From positions 124,001 to 188,000 of the forward strand of contig JAMAHW010000077.1 of assembly GCA_023627715.1 (NCBI GenBank): a stretch of 64,000 nt of DNA, in the 5' to 3' direction. The position numbers were made by a program, and so were the translations under genes. Positions 46,037 through 58,134 of this stretch are shown here, piece by piece. Each line of letters begins with the position of its first letter. The first letter of the stretch is position 1. The notes below the pieces were generated by a model. The model was not told the DNA's origin. It did not search any database and was given only the letters and a program-made list of their open reading frames with translations. This stretch comes from Periconia sp. R9002. Lineage: Eukaryota; Ascomycota; Dothideomycetes; Pleosporales; Periconiaceae.

Positions 46037-46614
46037 CTACATGGTTTCACATCTCACGACTGTATATACATTGTCCTTCGTCGCTCGACTATACGGACAC
46101 ACCTGCCTCGCTTTGTACACAAGCTTCTCGAGCGATTCTTGATCCAATCCTCGAACTTTCACAAGCAGCTCCACCCTTAACCCCATATCAAGGTCTTTCA
46201 TGCTCCCAACAAGATGCACTATGCTTTCGACAACACTATCTTCAACCTTCTTCGGCATCTTAAGTCCCAAGCTAGGAGCAACGGCATTCATGGCGGATTG
46301 AAAGCATGCGCCATACCCGGCAGCAAAAAGTTCTTCGGGATTGGTCTTTCCTTCATCACCAGGTCCTCCTAACGCTTTAGCCATCGTGAGATCTATTTTG
46401 AGATTCTCGCCGTCAACATGTCTGGTTTTGTCAACTTTGTTTCTTGTCGTTATGGGACATGGACCAACCCTGTTCGTGCGCCAACTACATGCGCACGCGC
46501 TGAGTATAGACTGGGGGCGGTTTCGGTATTGAGGAAGCGACGGGCGGCAGGAAGAGACCCTGAACCGCCGCGCACGATCTGACGCAGGATCGGAGTGAAT
46601 TGTCGGCCGGCCAT
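46037..46614 (-). CDS. OsmC/Ohr-family organic hydroperoxide reductase, mitochondrial-type, 2 exons
   Basis: Exons 46614-46469 and 46421-46037 give 176 residues; the 47-bp intron has an unusual GTTGGT donor. Residues 1-35 are Arg-rich and amphipathic, consistent with a mitochondrial presequence. The Ohr core shows ALGGPG, NPEELFAAGYGACFQSAM (first active Cys) and KARQVCPYSRAT (second Cys), the pair that reduces organic hydroperoxides. Length is as usual for the family. In bacteria Ohr detoxifies lipid hydroperoxides; fungal copies are presumed to do the same in mitochondria. Confidence 0.87.
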
Positions 46615-49600
46615 AGTCTGGAATGGAAAATTTGAAAGATGTGGTGTCGATTGGTGCAACGATGCAACTACAAGGTATTGAAGAAATACAGGAAGAGTTG
46701 CGGCAGGTAAGTGAATGAGGCCTGGAAAAATCAATGCAGACGTTATAGATTAGTTGGGTAGTGTACCATACAGTTCTAAGGTGGACATGAATTCCAGAAC
46801 CTTTGATTCGTAGAACTGCCTGCTAGTCCTCCATAGATGTCACACCCACCTCTGTTACAGACATGACAGTGTCACTAATTCACAAAGTCATGACGTCTAG
46901 TATGTAACGGCGTGGTCACACCTAGCGCACGACCTACCCCCCGCTAAAATCGTACCCCTTGAGATTGTAATGATGAAGGAATTTTGGCGAGCTTATTAGT
47001 GTACATATACTATATATACTATCCCTCTAATTTCTCGCCGCATCTATCATGTGTCCCTAGTAATATAACGGATAGTCAGTTCATTTTAACGACAGTGAAC
47101 TTCTTTGTTTACTTAGTTATAAGGGTACTTAAACCCTTAAATCCAAATAGTGCCGTACTGGATTGTTTTATTTATATTATGCACTATTATCTACATAATA
47201 GAAAATGGAGCCCACCTAGTCTATGTCTTGATCCATTCTAGCAGTGCTTCACTCTAGGAAAATCTTTAGACGTTATTACTTTCATCGACTGCTAGTGCCG
47301 GATGAAAAATGATACAGCTGCTCAGTCTAACACCGCCAGTGGCAGATAATTTTAAATCGACTGAGGGGTGTGAAAATGAAACCGCTGACATCGAGATCAG
47401 AGTAACATCGACACAAAGCAAACAGAGCAGTTCTCTCGGAGTAAGTCTCCAACAATCACTTTTTGCTAACCAATCTGCAGTGATGCATCAAAGTATTCAC
47501 AGCCGTCAATGTCTTTTACATGTTGCCATGTTCCTGGGAAGCCGCACCCTATCCTTCCAATTCTCTCTCACCAACGTCGTTGAGCTTCTATTGGCAACGG
47601 AAGTGTATTCGTCGGTAGAGGTACCACTCTAATTAGTGAGTGCTACTCATGAGTGTGCTAGAACCCAACAGTCGGAGCTGAAACCCCTACAGGATCGCCC
47701 TTTTTCGCGGTAAGTCATAACCCGTTCCTTGGTCTCATGCAAGGTAATAGAACATTTTAACCGGCGAGTCGATAATTCGGAGCTTGGCTGACACCAATAG
47801 GTTGGATCACGGTACTCGCGTGGATTTGCTTATGTGCATCGGAGCCAGCCCTAGTCTCTAATGTCGAATCATTAGCCTTGCGGTTTTCAACAATGTGGAC
47901 CTAGGGCGATGGTGCACGACCCTGACTCTTTGTGGGTATTTACTATATTCCCATTCGTGGATAAATTGTGAATTCGCGAAGCCATCAATTCTCTGGAAGC
48001 GCGTGGTGCTATCTGGCGGTGCTTCCTGGCGGTGCTTCAACGGCGTACGTCTTCCCAACGCCGACAAATGATGTTAGCCAATGAACGACTTCAATTGTCG
48101 CATGGGGATTTGGCTTATTGACTGGCATATTTATTGCCCGGTGGGTTATTTTAACCATCAAATCGAGCTCCAGGTTTCATTTCTTCAAGAACATCACGTG
48201 ACTGAAGTCTAATCACTGCAGACTCCGATGGCGTCCTCCATATCCGACAAAGTCAAAAAAACCTGCACGCGACTCCCATCATTCAACATAACCTCTGCAG
48301 TCCTTGATGCAAATATGCAATTCGCATTCATGATAACCGTCCTATTCACAATGGGAGACCCCGCTCTCGTTTCCACCCAACCGCTCTCAAGCGTCGAAGT
48401 CATTACTAACTCTAAGCCTCAAGTTCGGCAATGATCTTGTAGCCATGCTTAGCATACTCGTATTCATAGTCCTTCTTCAACGCATTTGCGTACGTTCTCC
48501 CTTCGATTGGGCGTTCTCGTTCTTCCGTGATCATGGCTTAGCGTTCTCGGGCGTATTCGCAAAGGTGAGTACGAGGATAAGGACGACGCCATTGAACGCC
48601 CTCGTGCTTGTGGCGTGTTGCTTATGCGTACTTCCCCTCATCATCATTGGAACATCAGCGGCTTTTCAACTTTCACTTCCCGCGCTGGCTATTTACATCT
48701 ATCATTTTTCGCCATTTTTTTTCTTGCTTCACCGGCTTCCGAGCTATTGAGTCTTCCCCACGGGGTGCTTCCCACGGGGTGCTTTCCATCTTGGGCGTGT
48801 GGGTCCATTTGTGGACTAGGGTACGGGTATGCCATATTTTGTTCACGCTTAACAACGAGGATACCGTTTTCGACGACTGCACCGAATAATGGTTAGAACT
48901 TCAACTTTTCAGGCCCGATCGTTGGTGCAATTGTTGGGTGGGCGGTTGCAGATTGATGTACCAGGGAGGAAGGTTTCGCGTTTCGGCGACGCGGACAGAT
49001 GGGTGACACATAAATGAGGTGAGTGTTGGTACTCGCGGGAAGAATATTGAATTACGGTTTCCAATGGAGTACGTGGATGCGACAGGACAACTACCGGACT
49101 CAACAATGGAGCTGGTGTACGGGCATGCTAAGGCGAGTCACCAAGTCTGGGGCACTCGTTGGATTGATTAGCCGCCCCAACGTGCACAGTCCGCATGGCA
49201 CGATAGGGCCACCCGTGAAGCAGGATGGGGCGGGTACAGAGCTACACTTGCAGCAATCTTCTTGATATTGAAAGCTAACATCAGCTTTCCCACTAGGTAT
49301 TCTCACACGCCTCCCCCCACACCTTCTCCATCTCTTTCTTCTTTCATCGTTCTCAGATTCCTTCCATCGCAGAAGACAAGCTCTTTTTGAGTGTTGGACT
49401 GCCTGCAGTTAGTCGATGGTGGCTTGGGTCTTTTAGCCTAAACTGACCTTGGATGCAACCTTCTGTTCCCGCCTAACGTCAGATTACCCCGCTCAATAAG
49501 AGCCCACGGGCCAGTATGACTTGGTTAAAATTAATCCGTCGCGCGCAGGCTCAGGGCTATTCGGACAAACATACACCGACGCCCGCGAAGGCCAATAGGA

Positions 49601-49835
49601 CCATCCCGTCCAGACACTACCCCGGAAAAATGACCCCAAAGAGTGGAGAGGTTGGGGTGTGGAGGTCAGGGTGCGGAGCAGGCCACGGGAGGCTTCTCTG
49701 ATTTGAGCTAGAGATCGAGCGTGACCAAGATAGAGCTCGTTGCTGTTGTCGCAGGGATAAAGAATCGATACCCCCGTCGTGCCTGCATCTTTTTCCTCCT
49801 CATCGCTCCTCACGTTTTCCTCAAAAACCGCCAAT
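46615..49835. other. Gene-poor 3.2-kb region with coding relics and short duplications
   Basis: No intact gene recognised. Perfect short tandem copies: CTGGCGGTGCTTC twice at 48013-48038 and CCCACGGGGTGCTT twice at 48757-48784. Two protein-like scraps are seen: a minus-strand C-terminus at about 48432-48570 (listed separately), and a plus-strand piece GPIVGAIVGWAVAD at 48912-48953, transporter-like, ending in a stop. 46980-47240 is very AT-rich. The right end must hold the promoter of the sugar permease. Confidence 0.45.
48432..48570 (-). pseudogene. C-terminal coding relic, unrecognised
   Basis: On the minus strand this reads EYARER, a TAA stop, then AMITEERERPIEGRTYANA followed by a Tyr/Lys/Glu-rich end IIAELEA and TAG. 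The composition is convincingly protein-like. The internal TAA fits CAA with a C-to-T change. Upstream sequence gives no continuous frame. Family not recognised. Confidence 0.35.
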
Positions 49836-51599
49836 ATGAGTTCCGTAGAGAAGCCCTCAACGACCGAGGTCGAGGCACAGCACACCTCCGAGCCCGTCTA
49901 CGATGCTCCTGAGAAAACCGAGTACAGCAGGGCCGGCGCCATCGATGCCGAGAGGATCGAACATGATATGACTGTGCTGCAGGCCGTCAGGGCCTATCCC
50001 GCTGCCAGTTGGTGGGCATTCGTTATGTCCTGCACCATCGTAAGTTTTGTCACCCACATGAGAATGGAAAACTCGTTCTTCTAACGCCGCAACAGATCAT
50101 GGAGTCCTACTGCGTGTTTTTGATGGGACAATTTGTCGCCATGGATCAATTCGCGAAAGATTTCGGTGTACGAAGCCACGATGGAAAGATGATCATTGAA
50201 GCTGCGTGGCAATCAGCGTTCCAGTGCAGTGGACCAATTGGCGCCTTCATCGGTGTTTTCCTCGCAGGCCCCATTACCAGTCGGATTGGGTATCGATGGG
50301 CAACCATCGGTGGCCTCATGGCATTGAATGGCTTCATTTTTATCTTTTACTTTGGCAACAGCTCGGGCGTGTTCTTCGCGTCCCAGATCCTCGAAGGCAT
50401 CCCATGGGGCATTTTCATCGCCAATGCACCCGCCTACTGTTCCGAAATCGTGCCAATGAGGCTAAGAGCTCCGGCGACGCAGATGTTGCAGATGTTTTGG
50501 GCTATTGGGTCCATCATTGTCGGCGGTATTACTTTCCACTACCAAAAACAGCCCAACTCCTCGTCATACAGGTTTGTCCGCTCTAATGTAAGCTATCGAG
50601 GGAGCACAGTACTGACAGGCATACCAGAGTTCCCATTGCACTCCAATGGATGTTCCCCACTCCCCTGGCCATTCTACTCTTCATTGCGCCAGAATCGCCT
50701 TGGTGGCTTGTACGACAGGGCCGTCTCGCTGAAGCTGAAAAGTCTGTCAAACGCCTTGGGCGCGCCAGTGCAACCGAAAATCCCGCCGACGCAGTTGCAA
50801 TGATGAAGCGCACGATCGAGCTCGAGAAGAGTGAGAAGAAGCCCAGTTTGATTGAACTTTGGAAGGGTACCGATCGCTATCGCACATTGATTGTGTGCGG
50901 TGTGTATGCGTCGCAGAATCTGACGGGTAACCTCATTGCTAATCAAGCGGTGTATTTCTTCAAACGTGAGTCCAATGCTCATTGCCCACAGCTGCGTAGC
51001 ATACTGACACAAATTCAGAGGCCGGCATGGTCGCCGACACCGCATTTGCTCTTGGTCTTGCTACCTCTGCCCTCCAGTGGCTCATGGTCATGCTCTCTTG
51101 GGTTCTCACTACCTACCTCGGCCGACGTACCATCTATGTATACGGTCAATTGATCAACTGTGGGTTTTTGGTCGTTCTCGGTATTGCGGCTTCAGTTGGC
51201 AAGAGTACGGCTGCTAGCAACGCACAAGCAGCACTTGGCTTGATCGTCTCCGTTCTGTTCTGTTTGGGTCCTGCCCCAGCCTCATGGGTCATCATTGGCG
51301 AGACATCCTCGATTCGCCTAAGGCCATTGACAACGGGTGTCGGACGCGGTGCTTACTACATCGTTAACATTCCCTGCATCTTCCTCGCTAGCTACATGCT
51401 CAACGACGATCAGGGCAACTTAGGCGGCAAGAGCGGCTACGTCTGGGCTGGCACCGCCCTCTTCTGTACCGCTATGTCTTGGTTGTTCATTCCGGAGATG
51501 AAGAACAGGTCCTACCGCGAGATTGATATTCTCTTCAACCGTCATGTCCCAGCTCGTAAATGGAAGCAGACGGTTGTGGATATCAACGACGACGAGTAG
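49836..51599 (+). CDS. MFS sugar transporter, maltose/alpha-glucoside permease type, 4 exons
   Basis: Exons 49836-50039, 50096-50571, 50628-50965 and 51019-51599 give 532 residues. It has 12 predicted membrane helices, a cytosolic N-terminus with charged residues, and sugar-porter landmarks: GxxxxDxFAKDFGV after helix 1 (MDQFAKDFG), SRIGYRWATIGG between helices 2 and 3, a PESPWWLVRQGRLAEA loop after helix 6, and the LGRRTIYVYG loop in the second half. The closest type by eye is the fungal maltose/alpha-glucoside:H+ symporter group. The second intron has a weak GTTTGT donor. The GH31 alpha-xylosidase lies 10 kb away, too far to claim a joint cluster. Confidence 0.88.
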
Positions 51600-53118
51600 A
51601 TGATATATTGCTGTTCAGAAAAGTCTGGGCGGCGACCTCATCGTTAAGTCACTGGAGTGTCTGTAGTTTTGCGCAAATCATATTCGAGGATGCGGTATCC
51701 TAGTACTAGCAACACGTTAGCAGATTTGTAATGTTCAATTCGAATGACAATGCCGCTGCATTATGTGCTTACTTTTTAATTGTGATCACTTGATGTGTTG
51801 TTCAGAAAGTCGGGTTATGCATCTCCGAAGCTACATAGAGGTGAATGTGTGCTAGCGCCAATTGAGTCACGTGGGCTGCCTCGGCACCTGATCAATGATG
51901 GTTATATTTTATACTTATGCTGATGGAGTTCATTCACATGCCTAGGCCAATGCCAACTCCGTAAACTACGATCTCCGGCTGGATAGGTTCATGTTCAGGG
52001 TGCATAGGGCTCATTACGCTATTTACTTGCTCCCAGTGCTACCTTTGGGTATCAACGTACGCAATCGTGAATGAATGTATCGGGGCCGTAAAGGTATTAA
52101 TCCCGGTGCAGGTAGGTGAGAGAAGTGAATTAAATGGCTTCATTTTAGGAATAACTTCCATGATGTCTTTCGAGCTGCAGCAGGCATCTGCCATGATGTC
52201 CGACTTCGATGTCCTTTCCACGGGGTCAAGGTTCGTCGAAACTAGCTTCAATAGAACCGCCGTTTGCGATTCAACCTTAAAGTGCAAAATCGTTGTGGAG
52301 TCATTCCATGCTCGTAACGACATAGAAGCACTGCAACTTCGATCAGTACGTCCATCGTAGCGTCGTTGACACTCAACTCACGGGTCCTAATGAAAACATC
52401 TTGGAATGCTGGCCCACATCCTTTCCGAGCTGACTTTCTGGGGTGCGCTACATCAAGTTGAGTATCCTGTGACTAGAGAACTTTTCGTCTTTCAGTTTCC
52501 AAGCGACATTCAAATCAACGAATCTCATGCCTTTTTTGCAATTAACAGAGACGTTCTCGCGCTTCACATCTGCAAAACGAGGTCAACAATTAGCTTAGGG
52601 CTACAGCAGAGAGAACTTAATAAATGAGGTCATACTAATGTGTATCCCATTCCTGGCATGCATGTCCTTTGGGCCAAGTTCTACATCAACAGAAACAGTA
52701 AATCGTACCTCGGGTGGTTGAACCAACGAAATCACATCGGCCGTGAAACTCTCATACACGAAGACATGTTCCTTTTTGTTGTAGTCGACGTGGGTCCCCG
52801 GGTGAGGGCTATTGCCAAACTAATCATGGTGTTGCGATTGCACTGGCTAGCCGACCCCCGAGGTGGTGAGTTGCTATATCATCGATATACGCAAATCACC
52901 TATTTATTCCCCGTGTGACGTTCGGTGATAAACTCAAGCAATGGATTTGGAGCGGAGCATCTTCCCCTTGTGTTCCCCACACGATCGCTAGGATCGTAAA
53001 GATTGGCCGGTATTCAGTTTAGAAACTCCAAAAGTTGCGCGCAGACATAACTAAGCTGATAGATTGAGGCGCGTTTCTGATGTGGCGAGTAGTCAAAAGA
53101 TAAGGGTGGAAGAATGAT
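51600..53118. other. Intergenic region
   Basis: 1.5 kb between converging genes. No recognisable coding sequence or repeat. Open frames on both strands lack protein-like character. Confidence 0.45.
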
Positions 53119-54436
53119 TCACCCTGTACCTAATTTGATTGTTGCGAAGAGATTTGGGGCAATGTCGCGTTTATTGTTTTGTATCCACTCAACAGCATCT
53201 TCCCAATATCCTTCTATATCGTCTTCATTCAATGGTAATTCATAAAAGTCATCATCCGGGTCTTTGCTCGCTCTAAGCTCTACGATCATTCTGTTTCGCT
53301 GAAACTGACCGTTACGTTTCCGTTGTGTCGCCCACTGGTATAAGGCTTGCCAAAAAGCTTCTCCTGGAGCGTCTGGATCGAAGGCAAATCTGATTTGTAT
53401 TTTGTCCCAATACCCGCCCACCTGAAGCTGCCCGCTTGAAGGCCTATGGGTGGAAGAAGATGAAGCTGGGGGGGCTGATGGTACACTTTCCGCGCGTCTT
53501 AGGGTTGATGATGTACCATGTGATGCAGCTTCCTCCCTTCTTTGAGGTTCTCGAGAAGTGCGCGTACGTTCGGGGATCTGGTTGATGTTCGGCGACCGAT
53601 AAGACTGCATGTGTTCTGTAGGTGAAGGAGGCCGACTCTCGACATCAAGCTCTTCTATATCGGGGCACCTTCCCCCGTGGAGACTTCCCCGATTGACGCG
53701 TGCTGGTGGCACATATTCTGCCTCTTCATCATCCTCATCCTCATCTGTCGCAGTTATAGGTAGGTTAGCCAGTTTGCGCGTAGATTTAGCGGAGAGTAGA
53801 AAACCGACCTGAAAAGGGTTGGCGATCTGTACAGCCTAGAACCACATCACTATCCAGATATTTCTCCGGGACGATGTAGAATATTTCCGGTTTCGACTTG
53901 TACTCCTTTCGGCGACGCCATGTTAAGTTTACAGCAGTCTTCACCTTGAGCGACGTTGGACGGCGGGACGAATCGAGTACAGTTACCATTTTGTTCACCT
54001 TCTCCGGACTAGCACCAAGGCTGCGACCATATACCACTTCATCCCTGATCAAACTATATTCTAGTTGCATACTTCTCGCAATCACTGGTTGGTCTGAAGG
54101 GCCCTCGCCATCGGCTGACATCAAGTATATGGTTTCTAGGCCCGCGGCCGCTAGACTCGACCCTTGCGACTTTGCCGATCCTGTACTTGTGCTGGTGGAA
54201 GAAGTGCGGGACCTCTTCTGGGTTGAAGTAGAGATGGGATGGTGTGAGCGACTATGGGAGGATTGGGGGCGTTGCTCGTATGTAGTATCCTGATTCAAAG
54301 TAGGCTGGTGCTTCCGTATGTACTTCTTGGTAGCGGCCAGAACTTCTCCATCTTTGAGATAGTCCACCAAAAGCTCTTTGGCCTTGATAGGGTGCTCGTC
54401 AATAAGTTTGTTCGCTATATCGAGACGATTAGACAT
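53119..54436 (-). CDS. Orphan protein with retropepsin-like middle part, 2 exons
   Basis: Exons 54436-53809 and 53744-53119 (64-bp intron) give 417 residues. Residues 1-50 are helical (RLDIANKLIDEHPIKAKELL). 55-110 are Ser/Thr-rich and disordered. 120-205 resemble the second half of a retropepsin-like fold, with SMQLEYSLIRDEVVYGRSLG and IFYIVPEKYLDSDVVLGC, but with no D-S/T-G catalytic triplet. An acidic Asp/Glu run and a Ser/Pro/Arg-rich linker (210-310) follow, then a compact unknown C-terminal domain (about 315-417; GYWDKIQIRFAFDPDAP, Trp- and acid-rich). It is head-to-head with the next gene, 504 bp away, which has a related retropepsin-like C-terminus. Function unknown. Confidence 0.7.
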
Positions 54437-54940
54437 CGCGCCCAGGTGAGGCAATTAGGGATATGCCGACGAAACCAGCCTTGTGTGGCCTCCGATACCG
54501 CGCGCCTTGGATTGCGCCGGATAGCGAGAGTTGTCACATGAGTTGACCAACGGGACTGAGAATATGGTAATGGCGTAATTTGTGTAGCTTTGAGGCGACG
54601 TGTTCTGCGCTGCGCATATTTGCATGTGTCCAGGTACAAAACAGAGAAGGCAGTTGAGCAATCTTCCAGCTCGAGCATGATCAGACCAGCGTCACTGTGT
54701 CAGTGTTCACAAGGCGCTATACCCCTCTTGTTTGACCGGTAGTCCAGACTGACCACGTGAGCTCTCAGACGTAAGCCATAGGGTTTTACCGAGTTTCATA
54801 CAAATACAATGCATTGCGCGACTCTGCTGCCTTGTGGAGTGCAGTCGACCTCATCTACGAGCTCAAACTTACCCAGGCTTATCAGTTTCACATACCCATT
54901 CATTCGTTATCTGATCTTCTATCATTAGAATTTGAAAATC
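54437..54940. promoter_or_regulatory. Divergent promoter region of two orphan genes
   Basis: 504 bp between two head-to-head genes with related domains, presumably controlling both. No motif recognised. Confidence 0.4.
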
Positions 54941-55727
54941 ATGTCTAGTATTGCAAGAAGTGATAGTATCTCCGCAGTTTCCTCGGGAAGTAGGACCGGA
55001 TTAGCAGCGTCTCTGGTCGGGCGTCTTATGGGTGCGGAATCAGTGACGCCATTGTCTGCCATCATCGGCAACAGAGCTTTGGACAGAGCATTACAAGTAA
55101 ATGGCCATCTTGGGGATAAGACAAACAACTTTCATTTGTGAGTACCTGCTTCAAAACTGTCAAAACAATTGTCTAATCCTGTTTCGAGTAAATATCTTGT
55201 TCTGTCCTGCCATTGCGAAGCCGTAAAAGCATTCACAAATACGAGATCAGCCCCTCCATTATCAGCTACCGCACCTCTGGAGCTTCGCGGCTCAAATCCA
55301 GGAAGACGTGTATTTCTCTCAAATTCCGTGAGTAAAGATTTCGAACTTAAAGTCATTACTACTAACGAAGTGCCAGGTCAATGCGACAGAGATCTCGTCT
55401 CTGGGTAAAGAAAGACAGAACGTAAAGCTCCGCTCAAAAGCGACTGGCAAGCCGGTAACATTCTGCGTGATTACTCCCGGAAGAGTTCGAGACAATTTCA
55501 TCTCCCGTGACCTGATCCTCCGGTTGGGTTTCCGCGCAAAATATGACCCAGCGGCAGTAAGCACGATCAAGTGGGACTCAACACGACTTTCTTCCACAGG
55601 CTACTTAGACCTTTCTTTGCTCGTGCCAGATGGCGCAAAAAGCATTTCCGGGCGCTTCCATGTCGTAAATGACGCGCCTTTCGATATGCTTATCGGGACG
55701 AACGATATCGACTTTTCCCTCAACTGA
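54941..55727 (+). CDS. Orphan protein with degenerate retropepsin-like C-terminus, 3 exons
   Basis: Exons 54941-55137, 55189-55327 and 55377-55727 (introns 51 and 49 bp, donors GTGAGT, branch TCTAAT) give 228 residues. The N-terminus is Ser/Gly/Ala-rich (ISAVSSGSRTGLAASLVGRL). The C-terminal half follows the retropepsin plan: VTFCVITPGRVRDNFISRDL takes the place of the usual Asp-Thr-Gly loop and next helix, then LSLLVPDG, and the terminal FHVVNDAPFDMLIGTNDI. Since ITPG stands where DTG is expected, it is probably not an active protease. Such domains are frequent in fungal orphans and also in retroelement Gag-Pol; no other retroelement domain is present. Confidence 0.68.
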
Positions 55728-57014
55728 AGCGACTTTCTTGCGATTGGAGAATTGCGCAAGGCAACTATACATTGGCGCATATATCAGGCAGCCATTTGGG
55801 TGGGTTGATAATTTCCTTGCGGTATCTAGACAAGATGCGCTTATTGGCTGGCGGCCTGTGCGATCATGGTTCATCTGATATGCAAATTCGCTTCCTATCG
55901 CACCTGAGTGGTTGGATTGAAATACTACCGCATCAAGCATGCATTCTGGCAAATGATCAAATGCAGCATGCAGGATATCCCCGCTTGGTATTTCGCATCT
56001 CAGTGGTGTTATCCATTTCCGGTGCGGTTATGAATGCGATATTGCGCGTTCGCAGACGGAGGACAACACCGCAAGCATCTACCGGCCATCAATGTGCTTC
56101 TATTGGTTAGAATTTGATAGGCTACGGGCTATGCTTCGCTCCATGCAGCACGAGCTGCCAAATGATTCCTACCACAAAAAGGCGGGCAGAGGAAATCATT
56201 ATGTGAGGGCCCGTGAACCACATGCGACAATCCGCTGTGCCACGCACCAATGCTTGTTAGCACCAATTCATTGCGTAGTTTAACGTTCAATTGTGACTTA
56301 TCGTCCAATACTTCTTCCACCAATACAGCCCCTACTAGAGAGTCGCCGGAAGAGTGATCTTGGCGTTTTCAGCCTTGTGAGGAGTCAAGGGAGATATGCC
56401 AGGGCTTCAAATACGAACGACAGGGGGATTGAATATCTCGCACGTGCATTTTCCCAGTCTTGGATTGCCAGACATGTATATCGGCTTAATGAACAGCTGC
56501 ATTAAAGATGGAAAAGTGAGGCGACTGCGACCACAAACCATTAGTACGATATGGTCCCGTCATGTAAGTCATAGGAAGAAAATAATGGTTTCACCGCCGC
56601 TTAATCTGTCTTGTCTTACTTGACTAAGGTTCCATTCAGGCTTTGCCCAAGTACGCCATGTCCTGAGCCCAACCTGTCAATGTACGCGTACGTAGATAGT
56701 GGGTGGGGGTATCGACCAACAATATGGTGCATTAAGGTAAGCCCAAATTACCCTATCCTACAGCCACCCAAGCCTCTTGCTGTGGATCGGATCAATTCGG
56801 AGAGATTTGAATCAGGCTTGAGTGAGTACAAATGGTGGGAAGGAAAAGCGGGGGATGCTGCGTAAGACAGCCACAAAGCATCGTATCTAAGGTGGTGGGT
56901 CGCAATTGCAAGGCAAAAGCACGGAGTACTGGAATAAGACATTCAGTTTTCATGACTCATTTTTGGAATACTCTGGCTAAAAATACTAATGAATGAAGAA
57001 GAAAGCCTCCAGGG
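55728..57014. other. Intergenic region
   Basis: 1.3 kb between converging genes. No coding sequence recognised. Confidence 0.45.
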
Positions 57015-58134
57015 CTAAATTTGCTTTTTATCTTTATCATGACCATGAGGATGTTGAGAGGCATTTGTTCTTTGCCTCGGTTTTCCGGTTCTACCTCGCT
57101 GTTGTTTCTGGGGCGCAAACACGGCCTGCATGTTCTTCGCGTGGGCTTCCAAGATCGCCGTCATCGCCTTTTCTTTGTTGGGATGGTTGAACTGCACCGC
57201 CTGATCTTCCGCAACATTGTTCATAATAACTAGCCGCCCCTTGAAATCATCCCAAAAATCCTTCTCTACAATTGGACCATTAATCTGGCAAGCCTGGTCC
57301 CGCACCATGTTGTTTTTGATGACAAGCTCTCTCTCAACGGGGATGTCGAAGCAAGGCGCGTCTGCGTCAGAGTCGGAATCGACTAAAGTATCGCATGCGC
57401 TGTCTGAACCCTCGCTTGAAGGACTGAGGGATCGAATGTCGGCCTGGGTGAGTGGGACATGGCCATTCCCTGTTACGAGTTAGATATGCCTGGATTGAGT
57501 GACGGATACGATGGGCGGCTTACTTGACGGGCGACGGCCCTTGATCAACCGCGCAATGTGAAGTCCTTTGTAATCTTCCAATTCTGCCAGCTTCCTCCGC
57601 AGGTTTGAATCTATGCGTTCAATTTTTGCGGCGTCGGCTACGATTTGCCTATTCATACCGCGCATTACTCCCACATTCGCCATCTCTATACATAGTAAAA
57701 TAGAGGCCTTGACTTGTGCGAGGTTGTTCATGATGTTACTCAACTTCTTTTCATCGGCGGCGCCTTCAAGAAGGAGTCGCAAAAACTGGTTGATCTTTGT
57801 TTTCGACGTGGGATCCAGATCCTTGAGAAGAGCAGCCAGGTCATTCTGTCCCTGCTTCATCCGATCGAGCTCTTTACCAAGACTAGGAGTATGCAGATCG
57901 GCATTCTCTTTCTTCTGAAGCAGCCGTAGGATGGTTTTGATGCTCTCCAGCTCATCTTCATGGCCTCGCAGGACGCAGACAAGTTCTTTTTGCCCGTTCT
58001 GTGCCTTGCGTAAGCACTTAATTACGGAGAGAGCCTGCTCCAAAAGGTTGGTGCTGGCCGAAATCGTTCCCAGAATCTCAGCCTGTGCAATATTAGTCCT
58101 GTGTACACCCAATTTGGGACAAAAGTCGTACCAT
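57015..58134 (-). CDS. STAND/NLR-type N-terminal helical domain protein, 3 exons, start codon alone in exon 1
   Basis: Coding exons 58134-58132 (just ATG), 58082-57524 and 57469-57015 give 338 residues. The ATG is followed directly by a GTACGA donor. A 49-bp intron with an ACTAAT branch and GCACAG acceptor then joins it to GCT GAG ATT, giving MAEILGTISASTNLLEQALS, the usual beginning of the helical N-terminal domains on fungal STAND/NLR proteins. Helices run to about residue 190. The rest is a linker rich in Ser, Asp and Glu and a C-terminal part with VIKNNMVRDQACQINGPIVE, without NACHT, NB-ARC or repeat domains, ending in a His/Lys/Arg/Gln-rich tail. The frame also extends 5' of the acceptor without a start codon, which supports the split start. 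Role unknown. Confidence 0.68.

Noticed and set aside
47309..47632. 107-residue plus-strand frame containing a good GTAAGT...GCTAACC...CTGCAG intron-like stretch
   Set aside because: Neither read-through nor splicing yields a recognisable protein; all three downstream frames were tried.
55605..55952. 115-residue minus-strand frame overlapping the end of the retropepsin-like gene
   Set aside because: Half of it is antisense to a better-supported exon and it lacks motifs.
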